Positions 1-8,501 of a stretch of DNA of 64,000 bases are shown here, piece by piece. The notes beneath the pieces are model-generated. The model did no database searches and had not been told where the DNA came from. It worked only from the letters and a program-made list of their open reading frames with translations. Both the position numbers and the translations under genes were made by a program. This DNA comes from Pseudomonas alcaligenes (GTDB lineage Bacteria; Pseudomonadota; Gammaproteobacteria; Pseudomonadales; Pseudomonadaceae), in the NCBI RefSeq assembly GCF_014490745.1, contig NZ_LZEU01000001.1, positions 3,313,501-3,377,500 of the forward strand, written 5' to 3'. Numbering within the stretch: the stretch's first letter is position 1; each line of letters opens with the position of its first letter.

Positions 1-57
1 GTAGGCAAAGGCAGTCAGCGGCAGCAGCGCGGCAAAGGCCAGGCAGAGTTTTTTCAT
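1..57 (-). CDS. N-terminus of an exported protein (partial)
   Basis: Only the first 19 codons are inside the window, read leftwards from an ATG at 57. They encode MKKLCLAFAALLPLTAFAY, a typical Sec signal peptide (two lysines, a hydrophobic core, then a small-residue cleavage region). A purine-rich stretch upstream could serve as ribosome binding site. The gene is divergent from the LysR gene at 106. The mature protein lies outside the window, so its function cannot be stated. Confidence 0.6.
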   Translation of the reverse strand, partial: MKKLCLAFAALLPLTAFAY

Positions 58-105
58 CGACAGTCTCCCAGTGAGGAGGCACAGAGTAGAGAAGAGGAAG
101 CGGCG

Positions 106-1032
106 ATGAAAGCGCCCCGTGTCACCCTGGATCAATGGCGCACCCTGCAGGCAGTGGTCGACCATGGCGGCTTCGCCCAGGCTGCCGACGCCCTGCACCG
201 TTCGCAGTCGTCGGTGAGCTACACCGTGGCGCGCATGCAGGAACAGCTCGGGGTGCCGCTGCTGCGCATCGACGGGCGCAAGGCAGTGCTCACCGAGGCC
301 GGCGAAGTGCTGCTGCGCCGCTCGCGCCACCTGGTCAAGCAGGCCAGCCAGCTGGAAGAGCTGGCCCACCATATGGAACAGGGCTGGGAAGCCGAAGTGC
401 GTCTGGTCGTAGACGCCGCCTACCCCACCGCCAACCTGGTGCGCACCCTCTCCGCCTTCATGCCGCAGAGCCGCGGCTGCCGCGTGCGCCTGCGCGAGGA
501 AGTGCTGTCCGGGGTCGAGGAAGTGCTGCGCGAAGGCTCCGCCGACCTGGCCATCAGCAGCCTGGATCTCACCGGTTACCTGGGCATGCAGCTGAGTGAG
601 GTGGACTTCATCGCCGTGGCCCACCCCGAGCATCCCCTGCACCGCCTGCAGCGCACCGTCAGCTTCCAGGATCTGGAGAGCCAGATGCAGGTGGTGATCC
701 GCGACTCCGGGCGCACCCAGCCGCGCGACGTCGGCTGGCTCGGCGCCGAGCAGCGCTGGACGGTGGGCAGCCTGTCCACCGCACGCACCTTCGTCAGCAG
801 TGGTCTGGGCTTTGCCTGGCTACCCGCGCACATCATCAGCCGCGAGCTGGAAGAAGGCCTGCTCAAGCCGCTGCCGATGGAACAGGGTGGCATCCGCAAG
901 CCGCGCTTCTACCTTTACAGCAACAAGGATCGGGTACTCGGCCCGGCAACGCAGATCCTCATCGAGCTGATCAAGAACTTCGACAACGCGCCGCTAACTG
1001 CCCCCTTTGCCGCGCCGCTGTCGGCCAACTGA
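106..1032 (+). CDS. LysR-family transcriptional regulator
   Basis: A 308-residue protein of normal LysR length. The N-terminal winged helix-turn-helix (about residues 7-65) contains the usual F-A-x-A-A-x-x-L pattern and the recognition segment [17 protein letters not shown]. The rest is the periplasmic-binding-like effector domain. It sits 9 bases upstream of an alpha/beta hydrolase and PpiA on the same strand, so it may head that unit, and it is divergent from the exported gene at the window edge. LysR proteins usually control the divergent or adjacent gene. The inducer cannot be read from the sequence. The arrangement resembles P. aeruginosa PA3225-PA3227 from memory. Confidence 0.9.
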   Translation: MKAPRVTLDQWRTLQAVVDHGGFAQAADALHRSQSSVSYTVARMQEQLGVPLLRIDGRKAVLTEAGEVLLRRSRHLVKQASQLEELAHHMEQGWEAEVRLVVDAAYPTANLVRTLSAFMPQSRGCRVRLREEVLSGVEEVLREGSADLAISSLDLTGYLGMQLSEVDFIAVAHPEHPLHRLQRTVSFQDLESQMQVVIRDSGRTQPRDVGWLGAEQRWTVGSLSTARTFVSSGLGFAWLPAHIISRELEEGLLKPLPMEQGGIRKPRFYLYSNKDRVLGPATQILIELIKNFDNAPLTAPFAAPLSAN

Positions 1033-1041
1033 GGTCGCCCC

Positions 1042-1863
1042 ATGTCCTACTACGAACGCGACGGCTGCCAGCTGCACTACGAAGACCGCGGCCACGGCGA
1101 GCCCGTGCTGCTGGTGCACGGCCTGGGCTCGAGCATCCAGGACTGGGAATACCAGATTCCCGAGCTGGCCAAGACCCGCCGCGTGCTGGCCATCGACGTG
1201 CGCGGCCATGGCCGCTCCGGCAAGCCGCGCGCGGCCTACCAGATGAGCGACTTCGCCGCCGACGTGAGTGGCCTGATCGAGCACCTGAACCTGCCCCGGG
1301 TGCATCTGGTGGGCATCTCCATGGGCGGCATGATCGCCTTCCAGCTCGGTGTCGAACGCCCCGAGCTGCTGCGCAGCCTGACCATAGTCAACAGCGCGCC
1401 GGAAGTCATCGCCCGTACCCTGGGCGAACGCTGGCAGCTGGCCAAGCGCCAGGCGCTGTCGCGCCTGCTCAGCCTGGAAACCATCGGCAAAGGCCTGGCG
1501 CGCATCCTCTTCCCGCGCCCGGAACAGGCCGAACTGCGGCACAAGGTCGAACAGCGTTGGCCGCAGAACGACAAGCGCGCCTACCTGGCCAGCCTCGACG
1601 CCATCATCGGCTGGGGCGTGCGCGAACGCCTGGGCACTATCAGCTGCCCGACCCTGGTGGTCAGCGGCGACCGCGACTACACCCCGGTGGCGCACAAGCA
1701 GGCCTACGTGAAGGAACTGCCCAATGCCCGGCTGGTGGTGATCGAACAGTCGCGCCACGCCACACCGATGGATCAGCCAGAAAAATTCAACGCCACCCTG
1801 GTCGAGTTCCTCGACCAGGTGGAGCTCCACCGCCAAGAAACCAAGGATGCCCAACCATGCTGA
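1042..1863 (+). CDS. Alpha/beta-fold hydrolase
   Basis: A 273-residue cytoplasmic hydrolase with no signal peptide. The oxyanion region HGLGSS is near residues 26-31. The nucleophile elbow G-I-S-M-G-G puts Ser93 as nucleophile. A likely acid Asp lies in SGDRDYTP (about 212), and a likely catalytic His in QSRHATPMD near the C-terminus. The family includes esterases, haloperoxidase-like enzymes and lactone or C-C bond hydrolases, and the substrate cannot be told from sequence. The ATG follows the LysR stop by 9 bases. The stop codon overlaps the start of ppiA by 7 bases, which suggests translational coupling. Confidence 0.88.
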   Translation: MSYYERDGCQLHYEDRGHGEPVLLVHGLGSSIQDWEYQIPELAKTRRVLAIDVRGHGRSGKPRAAYQMSDFAADVSGLIEHLNLPRVHLVGISMGGMIAFQLGVERPELLRSLTIVNSAPEVIARTLGERWQLAKRQALSRLLSLETIGKGLARILFPRPEQAELRHKVEQRWPQNDKRAYLASLDAIIGWGVRERLGTISCPTLVVSGDRDYTPVAHKQAYVKELPNARLVVIEQSRHATPMDQPEKFNATLVEFLDQVELHRQETKDAQPC

Positions 1864-2417
1864 ACAAGATCGTCCTCGCCGCCTGCAGCCTGCTGCTGAG
1901 CTTCAACCTGCTGGCCGAGCCGGCCAAGCAGCCCCACGTCCTGCTGACCACCAGCCTGGGCGACATCGAACTCGAACTGGATGCCGACAAGGCGCCGGTG
2001 AGCGTGGCCAACTTCCTCAGCTACGTGAATGCCGGCTTCTACAACGGCACCCAGTTCCACCGGGTGATCCCTGACTTCATGATCCAGGGCGGCGGCTTCG
2101 ATGCCGAGCTGAACCAGAAGGACACCTTCAAACCGATCAAGAACGAAGCCGACAACGGCCTGCGCAATCTGCGCGGCACCCTGGCCATGGCCCGCACCCG
2201 CGACGTCAACTCGGCCACCAGCCAGTTCTTCATCAACCACAAGGACAACGACTTCCTCGACCACGGCAGTCGCGACTTCGGCTACGCGGTATTCGGCAAG
2301 GTGGTGCGCGGCATGGAGGTGGTCGACCGCATCGCCAAGGTGCCGACCAGCAACCGCGGCATGTTCCAGAACGTACCGCGCCAGCCGGTGCTGATTCTCA
2401 GCGCCAAGGTGCTCTGA
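1857..2417 (+). CDS. ppiA: Periplasmic cyclophilin-type peptidyl-prolyl cis-trans isomerase
   Basis: A 186-residue protein with a signal peptide ([20 protein letters not shown], cleavage after about residue 20) followed by a full cyclophilin domain. The catalytic core includes [13 protein letters not shown], where the Arg-Phe-Met cluster is diagnostic, and a later [10 protein letters not shown]. It catalyses proline isomerisation during folding of exported proteins. I chose the ATG at 1857 because it places the signal peptide at the N-terminus. The open frame extends upstream, but only inside the hydrolase gene. The 7-base overlap with the hydrolase stop implies cotranscription. Confidence 0.93.
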   Translation: MLNKIVLAACSLLLSFNLLAEPAKQPHVLLTTSLGDIELELDADKAPVSVANFLSYVNAGFYNGTQFHRVIPDFMIQGGGFDAELNQKDTFKPIKNEADNGLRNLRGTLAMARTRDVNSATSQFFINHKDNDFLDHGSRDFGYAVFGKVVRGMEVVDRIAKVPTSNRGMFQNVPRQPVLILSAKVL

Positions 2418-2468
2418 CCTCTCGCCGGGTGGAGCCGCCCGGCTCTGCCCACCTCCGCACCTGGCTGC

Positions 2469-2792
2469 TCAGCGCAGCCAGGCGCCGACCTTGCGCTCCA
2501 GCAGACTCACCAGCTCCGGCTGCATGTACTGATAGTCGTCGGCAATACCCAGGCAGATCACCCGCTTGCCCTTGAGCAGGCTGGCGAAACGCTGCTGCAG
2601 GCGCTTCTGGTGCACCTTCTCCATCACGAAGATCAGCTCGGCCCATTGCACCTGCTCGGCCGACAGCAGCACCTCGGCATCCGGGCTGAGGCCCGCCGAA
2701 TCGCTTTGCACGCCCGGCCAACTGGCAAATACCTGCTCCGCCGTCGGGCTGCGCAAACGGTTGCGGCTGCAGATGAACAAGGCGCGAATCAT
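2469..2792 (-). CDS. Low-molecular-weight protein tyrosine phosphatase-like protein
   Basis: A short protein (107 residues) starting at the ATG at 2792. The N-terminal FICSRNRLRSPTAE gives the C-x5-R-S phosphate-binding loop of the low-molecular-weight phosphatase fold (Cys8, Arg14, Ser15). It is shorter than classical enzymes of about 150 residues and belongs to the group with the CSRNRLRSPTAE signature. The general-acid Asp region, IADDYQYM near residue 84, is visible. The ATG overlaps the stop of the upstream acetyltransferase-like gene by 4 bases (ATGA), so the two are probably translated together. The in-frame extension upstream lies inside that gene and was rejected. Confidence 0.82.
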   Translation of the reverse strand: MIRALFICSRNRLRSPTAEQVFASWPGVQSDSAGLSPDAEVLLSAEQVQWAELIFVMEKVHQKRLQQRFASLLKGKRVICLGIADDYQYMQPELVSLLERKVGAWLR

Positions 2793-3922
2793 CCGCAACC
2801 CGCCTGGCGGTAGGGCAACAGCGTGCGCGCCTCCTCGGCATAGGCCCGGATGGCCACGCTCTCCTCGGCGAGGAACTCGCTGACCGCCGCTCGCAGTCTC
2901 GGATGCAACAGGTAGTGCCAGGAGCGGGTAAGCACCGGCTCGAAGCCACGGATCAGCTTGTGTTCGCCCTGGGCGCCGGCATCGAAACGTCCCAGCCCCT
3001 CCGCAATGGCGCACTCGATGCCCTGGTAGAAGCAGGTCTCGAAGTGCAGCCGGTCGAAGTCGCCCAGGCAGCCCCAGTAGCGTCCGTAGAAGGTCTCGCC
3101 ATCCACCAGGCTGAAGGCCATGGCCACCGCGCGGCCATGGTGCCGGGCGCTGACCACGCGAATGGCTGCGGGCATGCGCTCGGCCAGCAGACTGAAGAAC
3201 TCCCGCGTCAGGTAGGGAGCCCGACCGCGCTCGTGGTAGGTGTTGGCATAGCAGGCGTAGACGAAATCCCAGTCCGCCTCGCCCAGCTCGCCGCCCTGCT
3301 GCCAGCGAAACTCGATGCCCTGCCCCGCCACCTGCTCGCGCTCCTTGCGCAGCTGCTTGCGTTTGCGTGAGGTGAGCGCGTCGAGGAAATCCTGGAAATC
3401 GCGATAGTCGCGATTGAACCAGTGGTACTGGCAGCCCAGGCGCTGCAGCCAGCCCTCGCGACCGGCCAGCAGCTCATCGCTATCGGCCTGGGTGAAGTTG
3501 ATATGCAGGCCGGACAGGCCCTGGCGCGGCAGCTCGTGCTCCAGCTCGTCGAGCAGCTGCAGCGCCGCCGGTGCAGTGCCCAGCAGGCGCTGGCCGCCCA
3601 CCGGGCTGAACGGCACGGCACCGAGCAGCTTGGGGTAATAGGCGATGCCGGCGCGCTGGCAGGCATCGGCCCAACCCATGTCGAACACGTACTCGCCGTA
3701 GGAATGCGCCTTCACATAGGCCGGTAGCGCCGCCAGTGGCTGGCCATCCGCCGCGCAGAGCAGGCGGTGGGAAGCCTGCCAGCCGCTGCGCCCGCCCACA
3801 CTGCCGCTGTCTTCCAGAGCCGAGAGGAAAGCGTGGCGCAGGAACGGCTGCGCCCCGCACAGCAAGGCGTCCCAGGCGGCGGGCAGGAGTTCATCGAGAC
3901 GGTCGAGGGTGCGGATCGGCAT
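2789..3922 (-). CDS. GNAT/FemAB-like N-acyltransferase family protein (DUF482 type)
   Basis: A 377-residue cytoplasmic protein that resembles the peptidogalactan-biosynthesis/DUF482 group of GNAT-fold acyltransferases. Visible hallmarks are the FNRDYRDFQDFLDALTSRKR segment, the YHERGRAPYLTREFF segment and a C-terminal half containing YWGCLGDFDRLHFE and FDAGAQGEHKLIRGF. These proteins are predicted acyltransferases, but the substrates of most are unknown. The gene is the first of a two-gene unit with the phosphatase-like gene (4-base overlap). A strong terminator belonging to the porin lies just upstream of its start, so it needs its own promoter in about 3923-3950. Confidence 0.8.
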   Translation of the reverse strand: MPIRTLDRLDELLPAAWDALLCGAQPFLRHAFLSALEDSGSVGGRSGWQASHRLLCAADGQPLAALPAYVKAHSYGEYVFDMGWADACQRAGIAYYPKLLGAVPFSPVGGQRLLGTAPAALQLLDELEHELPRQGLSGLHINFTQADSDELLAGREGWLQRLGCQYHWFNRDYRDFQDFLDALTSRKRKQLRKEREQVAGQGIEFRWQQGGELGEADWDFVYACYANTYHERGRAPYLTREFFSLLAERMPAAIRVVSARHHGRAVAMAFSLVDGETFYGRYWGCLGDFDRLHFETCFYQGIECAIAEGLGRFDAGAQGEHKLIRGFEPVLTRSWHYLLHPRLRAAVSEFLAEESVAIRAYAEEARTLLPYRQAGCG

Positions 3923-3955
3923 GCACGCAGTCTGGCCTGTCGTCCGGACAAAAAA

Positions 3956-3977
3956 AAGCCCTGCACAGGCAGGGCTT
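3956..3977 (-). terminator. Rho-independent terminator after the porin gene
   Basis: Read on the minus strand, a 9-bp perfect stem (AAGCCCTGC with GCAGGGCTT, 4-base loop) is followed directly by a run of T (the A-run at 3950-3957 on the plus strand). It lies 85 bases beyond the porin stop at 4063 and separates the porin from the acetyltransferase-like gene. Confidence 0.85.
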
Positions 3978-4017
3978 AGAGGAGCAGCTCCAGCATAAAA
4001 CCGTAGAGCCGGTTCAG

Positions 4018-4049
4018 CCCTGGCAGCGAAAGAGGGCCCGCTGCCAGGG
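4018..4049. other. Inverted repeat (hairpin) in the porin 3' untranslated region
   Basis: CCCTGGCAGC at 4018-4027 pairs perfectly with GCTGCCAGGG at 4040-4049. No U-run follows on either strand. It may stabilise the porin mRNA end or act together with the terminator at 3956-3977. Confidence 0.6.
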
Positions 4050-4062
4050 GCGTCGAACAGAT

Positions 4063-5415
4063 TTAGAACACGTACTGAGCGCGCACTACGAAACCGTCGC
4101 CGTCGTCGTCGCCAACCGAGTTGGTGGCGTTGTCGACTTTGGAAGCAACGTACACGCCGCTGATCTTGATGGCTTCGTTGGCGTACCAGTTCACACCCAG
4201 GTTGTGCACCTTGCCTTCGATGTCGTCGATGCTGCCGAAATTCTTGCCGGCTTTGCCGTCGGCGTTGAGGAAGGCAGAGTAGTTGTTGTTGTCGTCGGTG
4301 CTGATGTTGTCGTAGCGGTAGAACACTTCCCAGGCACCGATCTGCTTGTTGGCAGGTTTGATCGCGTCGAACTTGCCGAGCTTGTAGCCACGCGGCTCGC
4401 CGGTCAGGGTGTAGGCCAGTTGTACGTAGTAGCCATCGGCATCGACGTCATCGTAGGCGTTGTCGTCGGCCTTCAGGGTACGCGACACGTATTCGCCCTG
4501 GACGGAGAACGGACCGGTAGCCCAGGCCGCTTCCAGACCCCAGGCGGCGTCGTCGTCGAAGGTGCCGGCGGCGGTGTTTTCCGCACCGCCCAGGGTCAGA
4601 CGGTTGCCGTTGTCGCCTGCATCCTGACCACCGTCGGTGCTCACACCGCGGATACCCAGGCGGCTGCGCAGGCGGCTGTCGAACTTGCCGTCGGAGACAT
4701 CGCGCTGGGCGAAGTTGACGCCCAGGTGCAGGACGTTGCCGGCATCGTGCATGGGGGCGAAGACGCCGCGCAGGTTGAACTGCTTGGAGCTGTTGCCATC
4801 ATCGTCGGCGTTGTTGGCGTCTTTGGCGAACACACCGGCCGAACCGTACAGGGAGGCGCCGGAAGTGCCGGAAACCTGGATACCCATGCCGCCGTTGTGG
4901 GCGTTGGTCCAGTCGACCAGGTCATAGGCAGCAGTGCGTTCCTGGGCGGTTACCCACTTGGAGCTGGTGGCTTTTTCCAGACCGAATTCCGGGTCGAAGC
5001 GGCCGACCTTGATCGCTACCGGGGCGAAGCCGTTGTAGGCCAGCGAGGCCTCGTCGAAGTAGCCGTCTTCCTTGCGGTTGTCGCCGCCGGAGTTGTGCGA
5101 GAAGTCGTAGTTGATCTGGTAGGCCCAGTCGCTGTACATCACGCCACCAACTTCCAGGTAGGCGCGGCGGAAATAACCGGCGTCGGCGCTGTCGCCATCC
5201 TTGGTGTAGAAGCCGTTGAAGGTGCTGTAGTCAGCCTGTACGCGGCCGCCCAGCTTGAAGCTGAATTCTTTGTCGGTGGTGCCTACTTCCAGGCCACCTT
5301 TGGTCTTGATAACGATGTCGGAACCGTCGGTGGTGACGGTACCGGCGAAAGCCTGGGCGGAAATGGCCAGAGCCAGGGCGCTGGCGGCAAAACCGGCGAA
5401 GTGCTTACGGATCAT
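4063..5415 (-). CDS. OprO/OprP-type phosphate-selective outer-membrane porin
   Basis: A 450-residue protein with a signal peptide ending A-Q-A-F-A (about residue 24), followed by alternating hydrophobic residues typical of a beta-barrel and a C-terminal Phe (RAQYVF), the usual outer-membrane insertion signal. Segments such as [25 protein letters not shown] and [12 protein letters not shown] are typical of the Pseudomonas phosphate/polyphosphate porins OprP and OprO. It would carry phosphate or pyrophosphate across the outer membrane. A PhoB box upstream (5523-5540) supports control by phosphate starvation. I cannot separate OprO from OprP on these data. Confidence 0.88.
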   Translation of the reverse strand: MIRKHFAGFAASALALAISAQAFAGTVTTDGSDIVIKTKGGLEVGTTDKEFSFKLGGRVQADYSTFNGFYTKDGDSADAGYFRRAYLEVGGVMYSDWAYQINYDFSHNSGGDNRKEDGYFDEASLAYNGFAPVAIKVGRFDPEFGLEKATSSKWVTAQERTAAYDLVDWTNAHNGGMGIQVSGTSGASLYGSAGVFAKDANNADDDGNSSKQFNLRGVFAPMHDAGNVLHLGVNFAQRDVSDGKFDSRLRSRLGIRGVSTDGGQDAGDNGNRLTLGGAENTAAGTFDDDAAWGLEAAWATGPFSVQGEYVSRTLKADDNAYDDVDADGYYVQLAYTLTGEPRGYKLGKFDAIKPANKQIGAWEVFYRYDNISTDDNNNYSAFLNADGKAGKNFGSIDDIEGKVHNLGVNWYANEAIKISGVYVASKVDNATNSVGDDDGDGFVVRAQYVF

Positions 5416-5522
5416 CGAAGAATTCCCCTATTGGTCTTTAGCGTTGAAATACACGCGGGCGGGTGCCCTTGGTGCTGGAGGGGAATCTTGGCGGGGGGTT
5501 ATTTCAGCCCAGTTGCTTTTAG

Positions 5523-5540
5523 ATGAAAGTTAAATGACAG
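5523..5540 (-). promoter_or_regulatory. PhoB box upstream of the porin
   Basis: On the minus strand the site reads CTGTCAT-TTAA-CTTTCAT: two 7-base half-sites in direct repeat with a 4-base spacer, which is the classical Pho box layout. The second half-site differs from the consensus at one position. It lies about 110 bases upstream of the porin start at 5415. No convincing -10 element could be assigned at the usual distance; GAAATA about 17 bases downstream is the nearest candidate. Confidence 0.75.
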
Positions 5541-5637
5541 CGGAACTTCTTACTCCGATCGTTCATAAGTAACAAAAAGCCTCAGCGACGTGCCTTTGCG
5601 CAGGGGTCAGCGGGCTGGCTCCTGCGCAAGCCCTCAG

Positions 5638-6240
5638 TCACCAGGCCGCCGACCGCCAACGCCGCGCCAGCCAGTGATCCAGGCTCAACCAGCGCCCGGC
5701 GCCAGCGAAGAACAGCACCAGCAGCATGATCAGGTAGGTAGCGGCGAACTCGATGCCATTGTTCAGCACCACCAGCTTGCCGCTGCTGGTCAGCCAGTCG
5801 TAGTTGCCATGTTCCTGCAGCAGCTCGCGGGCCCGCGCCAATTTCTCCACCGAATCCAGCACGCGCTGGTTGGCGAACGGCGCGCCGGCATCGGCGATGG
5901 CCTGCCAGCCGTAGGGCCAGTGCACGCTGACGATCGCCACCAGCATGGTCACCATCAGCGGGATGCTGATCCAGCGCACCGCCAGACCACACAGCAGGAG
6001 GATCGCCCCGCCAGCCTCGGTGAGTGCCGCCAGCCAGGCCAGCAAGGTGGGAAATGGCAGGCCCAGGCCCCAGTCGGGGTTGCCGAACCAGGCGATGGTG
6101 GCGTCCATGTCGGCCAGCTTGTTCATCCCGGCCATCCAGAAGATCGGCACCAGGTACAGGCGCAGCAGCAGGGGCGCAAGAAAGTCGAGACGACGTGTGG
6201 CGTCCAGGCCATCCTGGAGGCGATTGAGCAAGGTGAGCAT
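5638..6240 (-). CDS. DoxX-family membrane protein of the peptide-modification operon
   Basis: A 200-residue membrane protein with about four hydrophobic segments: residues 23-40, 65-85 (LLAWLAALTEAGGAILLLCG), 90-108 and 165-185. The pattern LRLYLVPIFWMAGMNKL followed by a Glu in the second helix is typical of DoxX. DoxX proteins are common last genes of DUF692-DUF2063 (buf/hvf) operons, where an electron-transfer or redox role is suspected but unproved. The ATG at 6240 is preceded by GGAG at a good distance. A longer start at 6303 would overlap the upstream gene. It follows the DUF2063 gene by 20 bases on the same strand. Confidence 0.85.
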   Translation of the reverse strand: MLTLLNRLQDGLDATRRLDFLAPLLLRLYLVPIFWMAGMNKLADMDATIAWFGNPDWGLGLPFPTLLAWLAALTEAGGAILLLCGLAVRWISIPLMVTMLVAIVSVHWPYGWQAIADAGAPFANQRVLDSVEKLARARELLQEHGNYDWLTSSGKLVVLNNGIEFAATYLIMLLVLFFAGAGRWLSLDHWLARRWRSAAW

Positions 6241-6260
6241 GATGATCTCCGCTGGCCGTA

Positions 6261-6968
6261 TCAGGCCGTGGTCGGGGGGAACCAGATGGCCTGGCGCTGC
6301 CACTCCTGCAGCAGCGTGTGGGCCTGGCTGAAATAGTTTTCGTCGGCATCCAGCCCGCCTGTGCGGGCCAGTTCCAGCAGTGCCTCGCTGCTCGCTTCGC
6401 CAGCCTGCAGGCGCAGCGCCAGGTGATAGGCGAACGGTGAGAGCTGCTGGAAGCGCACCTGGTCGCCTGCATCACGCCAGGCCAGCAGGCAGGTCGGCTC
6501 GGCCGGCGGCGTTAGCGGCTGGCAATCCACGCCCAACTGCTGCACCGGCCACACATAGGCCAGCGGCCAGGCCAGTGGCGACCAGCCCTGCTGCGGCAAC
6601 TCGTCGCTGGCCACGTCGAGCGCCAGTTCCACCCACTCGTAGTGGGCCAGCTCCAGCAGGAACGGCGGATCGCCCGCCTCGGCCACATAGCCCTGCTGCA
6701 GCCAGGCGATGAACTCCTCGCCGATCTGCAGGAAGTACGGCGTGCGGCAACGATGACCGGCGATGAAGGCACGCAGCAGGCGCTGCCAGCGCGCCTCATC
6801 GCACAGCCGCTGCAGCACCGGGAAGCCGCTGGCGATAAAGCTCTCGATGTTGTTGAAGAACAGTTCCTCGTACAGCGCCATGCGCTCGGCCGCGACACCG
6901 GGTAACAACGGCACCGCATCGGGCTGGCGGATACGTGCGGCGAAGGCGTGCAGATCCTGCGTACTCAT
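6261..6968 (-). CDS. bufC: DUF2063 partner protein of the MNIO enzyme (BufC/HvfC type)
   Basis: A 235-residue protein. The N-terminal DUF2063 domain (about residues 5-95) has the characteristic LYEELFFNNIESFIASGFPVLQRL region. In related systems (MbnC, BufC, HvfC) this protein binds the precursor peptide and delivers it to the DUF692 enzyme. The second half (PFLLELAHYEWVELAL onward) is the alpha/beta domain typical of this subgroup. The ATG at 6968 overlaps the stop of the DUF692 gene by 4 bases, so the two are translationally coupled. Assignment rests on domain pattern and operon order. Confidence 0.87.
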   Translation of the reverse strand: MSTQDLHAFAARIRQPDAVPLLPGVAAERMALYEELFFNNIESFIASGFPVLQRLCDEARWQRLLRAFIAGHRCRTPYFLQIGEEFIAWLQQGYVAEAGDPPFLLELAHYEWVELALDVASDELPQQGWSPLAWPLAYVWPVQQLGVDCQPLTPPAEPTCLLAWRDAGDQVRFQQLSPFAYHLALRLQAGEASSEALLELARTGGLDADENYFSQAHTLLQEWQRQAIWFPPTTA

Positions 6969-7798
6969 GGCCGCGGCTCCTGCTGCAAGGCACGGATCTG
7001 CGCCACCTCGGCATACAGCTCGGCCACCGGCGGGAAGTTGAAGTCGCGCTCCAGCAGGGTCGGACGCACGCCATGCACGCGGTAGGCATAGTCCAGCAAC
7101 TGCCATACCGGGTCGCACACCGGCGCGCCATGGGTATCCACCTTGAGCTGCGGGCTGCGCTCGGCATGCCCGGCCAGGTGCAGGTAGGCGATGCGCTCGC
7201 TGGGCATCGCGGCGATATAGGTCTGCGGGTCGAAGGCGAAGTTGTGGCCGTTGACGTAGACATTGTTGATGTCCAGCAACAGCGCGCAGTCGCCCTCCTC
7301 CAGCACCGCGCGGACGAAGCTCGCCTCGTCCAGCTCGCCGGGCAGGCGCGCATAGGCCGAGACGTTCTCGATGATCAGCGGCCGCTCCAGCACCTCCTGC
7401 ACGGTGCGGATGCGCCGGGCGACGTGCTGCACGGACTCGGCGCTGAACGGCAGCGGCATCAGGTCGTACAGCTGCCCCTCGTCGGCGCAGGCCGACAGAT
7501 GCTCGCTGTAGCCACGGATGCCGTGCTCGTCGAGAAACGCCTTGATCGCCTTGAGCAGGGCCATGTCCAGCGGTGCGTAACCGCCGAGGTTGAGCGACAG
7601 ACCATGGCAGAGAAACGGCAGGCGCTCGCTCAGGGCGCGCAACTGGCGGGCAAAACGCCCGCCGATGCCGATCCAGTTCTCCGGGGCGACCTCAAGGAAG
7701 TCGACCTGGCCAACGGCGCTGTCCTGCAGCTGCGCCAGCAGCCCGCGCCGCAGGCCGAGGCCGGCACCGCTGACAAAGCCTGGCATGGTCATGTCCAT
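6965..7798 (-). CDS. bufB: DUF692 multinuclear non-heme iron oxidative enzyme (MNIO, BufB/HvfB type)
   Basis: A 277-residue TIM-barrel enzyme of the DUF692/UPF0276 family. Conserved candidate iron-binding segments are visible: FLEVAPENWIG, PFLCHGLSLNLGG, YSEHLSAC, LIIENVSAY, LLLDINNVYVNGHNF and YLHLAGHAE. Members oxidise cysteine residues in precursor peptides to oxazolone/thioamide (MbnB, HvfB) or thiooxazole (BufB) groups that bind copper. The adjacent EGxCG-repeat peptide is the evident substrate. The start was set to ATG 7798, six bases after the peptide gene's stop; an ATG six bases further in is an alternative. Confidence 0.9.
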   Translation of the reverse strand: MDMTMPGFVSGAGLGLRRGLLAQLQDSAVGQVDFLEVAPENWIGIGGRFARQLRALSERLPFLCHGLSLNLGGYAPLDMALLKAIKAFLDEHGIRGYSEHLSACADEGQLYDLMPLPFSAESVQHVARRIRTVQEVLERPLIIENVSAYARLPGELDEASFVRAVLEEGDCALLLDINNVYVNGHNFAFDPQTYIAAMPSERIAYLHLAGHAERSPQLKVDTHGAPVCDPVWQLLDYAYRVHGVRPTLLERDFNFPPVAELYAEVAQIRALQQEPRP

Positions 7799-7804
7799 CA
7801 CTGC

Positions 7805-8119
7805 TTACTCAGCCTTCTTCGCGCCGCAGCTGCCTTCCTTCATGGCCTTGCCTTCTTCGCCGCAGCTGCCCTCCTTGGCCGCCTTGCTGGCACCGCACTT
7901 GCCTTCCTCGGTTGCCTTGGCCGCATGCTCGCCCTGCTTCATTTCGGCGCCGCACTTGGCTTCGCCGCAGGAACCGTCCTTGGCTTTTTCCGCGGCTGCC
8001 AGGCTGTAGCCGCTGCTCAGTTCCTGGGCGGCGAAAGGGTTGCTGGCGGCGTGCGCGGCAAAGCTGGTACCGACCAGGGCAAAGCCGAGGGTGACGATGG
8101 CGCAATTCAGATTGTTCAT
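7805..8119 (-). CDS. Precursor peptide with EGxCG repeats, probable copper-binding modified peptide (HvfA/bufferin-like)
   Basis: A 104-residue exported protein. It has a signal peptide (cleavage after AAHA, near residue 24) and a Lys/Glu/Gly-rich mature part with five cysteines. These sit in five similar motifs: DGSCG (48-52), EAKCG (53-57), EGKCG (72-76), EGSCG (83-87) and EGSCG (95-99). EGKCG-type repeats are the known substrate of HvfB in Haemophilus, where each Cys becomes an oxazolone/thioamide copper ligand. The gene precedes the MNIO gene by 6 bases. An ECF-like promoter lies about 60-85 bases upstream. Modification and metal are inferred from family knowledge. Confidence 0.85.
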   Translation of the reverse strand: MNNLNCAIVTLGFALVGTSFAAHAASNPFAAQELSSGYSLAAAEKAKDGSCGEAKCGAEMKQGEHAAKATEEGKCGASKAAKEGSCGEEGKAMKEGSCGAKKAE

Positions 8120-8176
8120 GGGGTCTCTCCGGGTTGGGTCTTTATTCGAGAGGCCGGTATGGCCCCTTCGCCACAC

Positions 8177-8204
8177 TAGACGGAGCACCCTGGACGGCGT
8201 TACA
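8177..8204 (-). promoter_or_regulatory. Candidate ECF-sigma promoter of the modified-peptide operon
   Basis: On the minus strand TGTAAC (8204-8199) is followed after exactly 16 bases by CGTCTA (8182-8177). GTAAC/CGTC elements with this spacing are typical of ECF sigma promoters. The site lies about 60 bases upstream of the peptide start and beyond the terminator of the sigma/anti-sigma unit. The likely user is the ECF sigma factor encoded next door. Confidence 0.6.
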
Positions 8205-8236
8205 GCCGCCACAAAGATTTTTTCGCAGGCAGAAAA

Positions 8237-8257
8237 AAGCCCGGAGATTCCGGGCTT
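8237..8257 (-). terminator. Rho-independent terminator after the anti-sigma gene
   Basis: Read on the minus strand, AAGCCCGG and CCGGGCTT form an 8-bp stem with a 5-base loop, followed by a T-run (A-run 8233-8238 on plus). It ends the sigma/anti-sigma transcript before the peptide operon, so that operon needs its own promoter. Confidence 0.85.
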
Positions 8258-8261
8258 GTGT

Positions 8262-8501
8262 TCAGTCCTGGGTCGACTGCCTGCGCTGCTGCGCCAGGCG
8301 TTCGGCCAAGGCATCCAGCTCGGGAATGGCACTGTCCGGCAACTTGCGCAGCACCGCCTGGGTCACCCGCATCTGGCGGATGAAGCGCCGGCAGTTGCGG
8401 CAGCTGGCCAGGTGCACGCGCACAGCCAGGCGCTGGCGAAAGCCCAACTGGCCATCGAGAAAATCACTGGAGTGCGCCACCAGTTCCTTGCAACTCAGCA
8501 T
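8262..8501 (-). CDS. Zinc-finger anti-sigma factor
   Basis: A 79-residue soluble protein with the H-x3-C-x2-C motif (HLASCRNC) of the zf-HC2/ZAS anti-sigma domain and an upstream Cys (MLSCKEL) that completes the zinc site. No membrane helix follows, so it is a cytoplasmic sensor-type anti-sigma. Its ATG overlaps the end of the ECF sigma gene by 7 bases, the usual arrangement of a sigma factor and its inhibitor. Zinc loss or thiol oxidation could release the sigma factor; that is inference from the ZAS family. Confidence 0.86.
   Translation of the reverse strand: MLSCKELVAHSSDFLDGQLGFRQRLAVRVHLASCRNCRRFIRQMRVTQAVLRKLPDSAIPELDALAERLAQQRRQSTQD

Noticed and set aside
3736..5526. 596-codon plus-strand open frame
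   Set aside because: Antisense to the porin; Val/Gly-rich shadow that also crosses the terminator.
7805..8119. Metallothionein or plain low-complexity protein
   Set aside because: The repeated xGxCG motifs, signal peptide and the adjacent DUF692/DUF2063 genes fit a modified precursor peptide much better.
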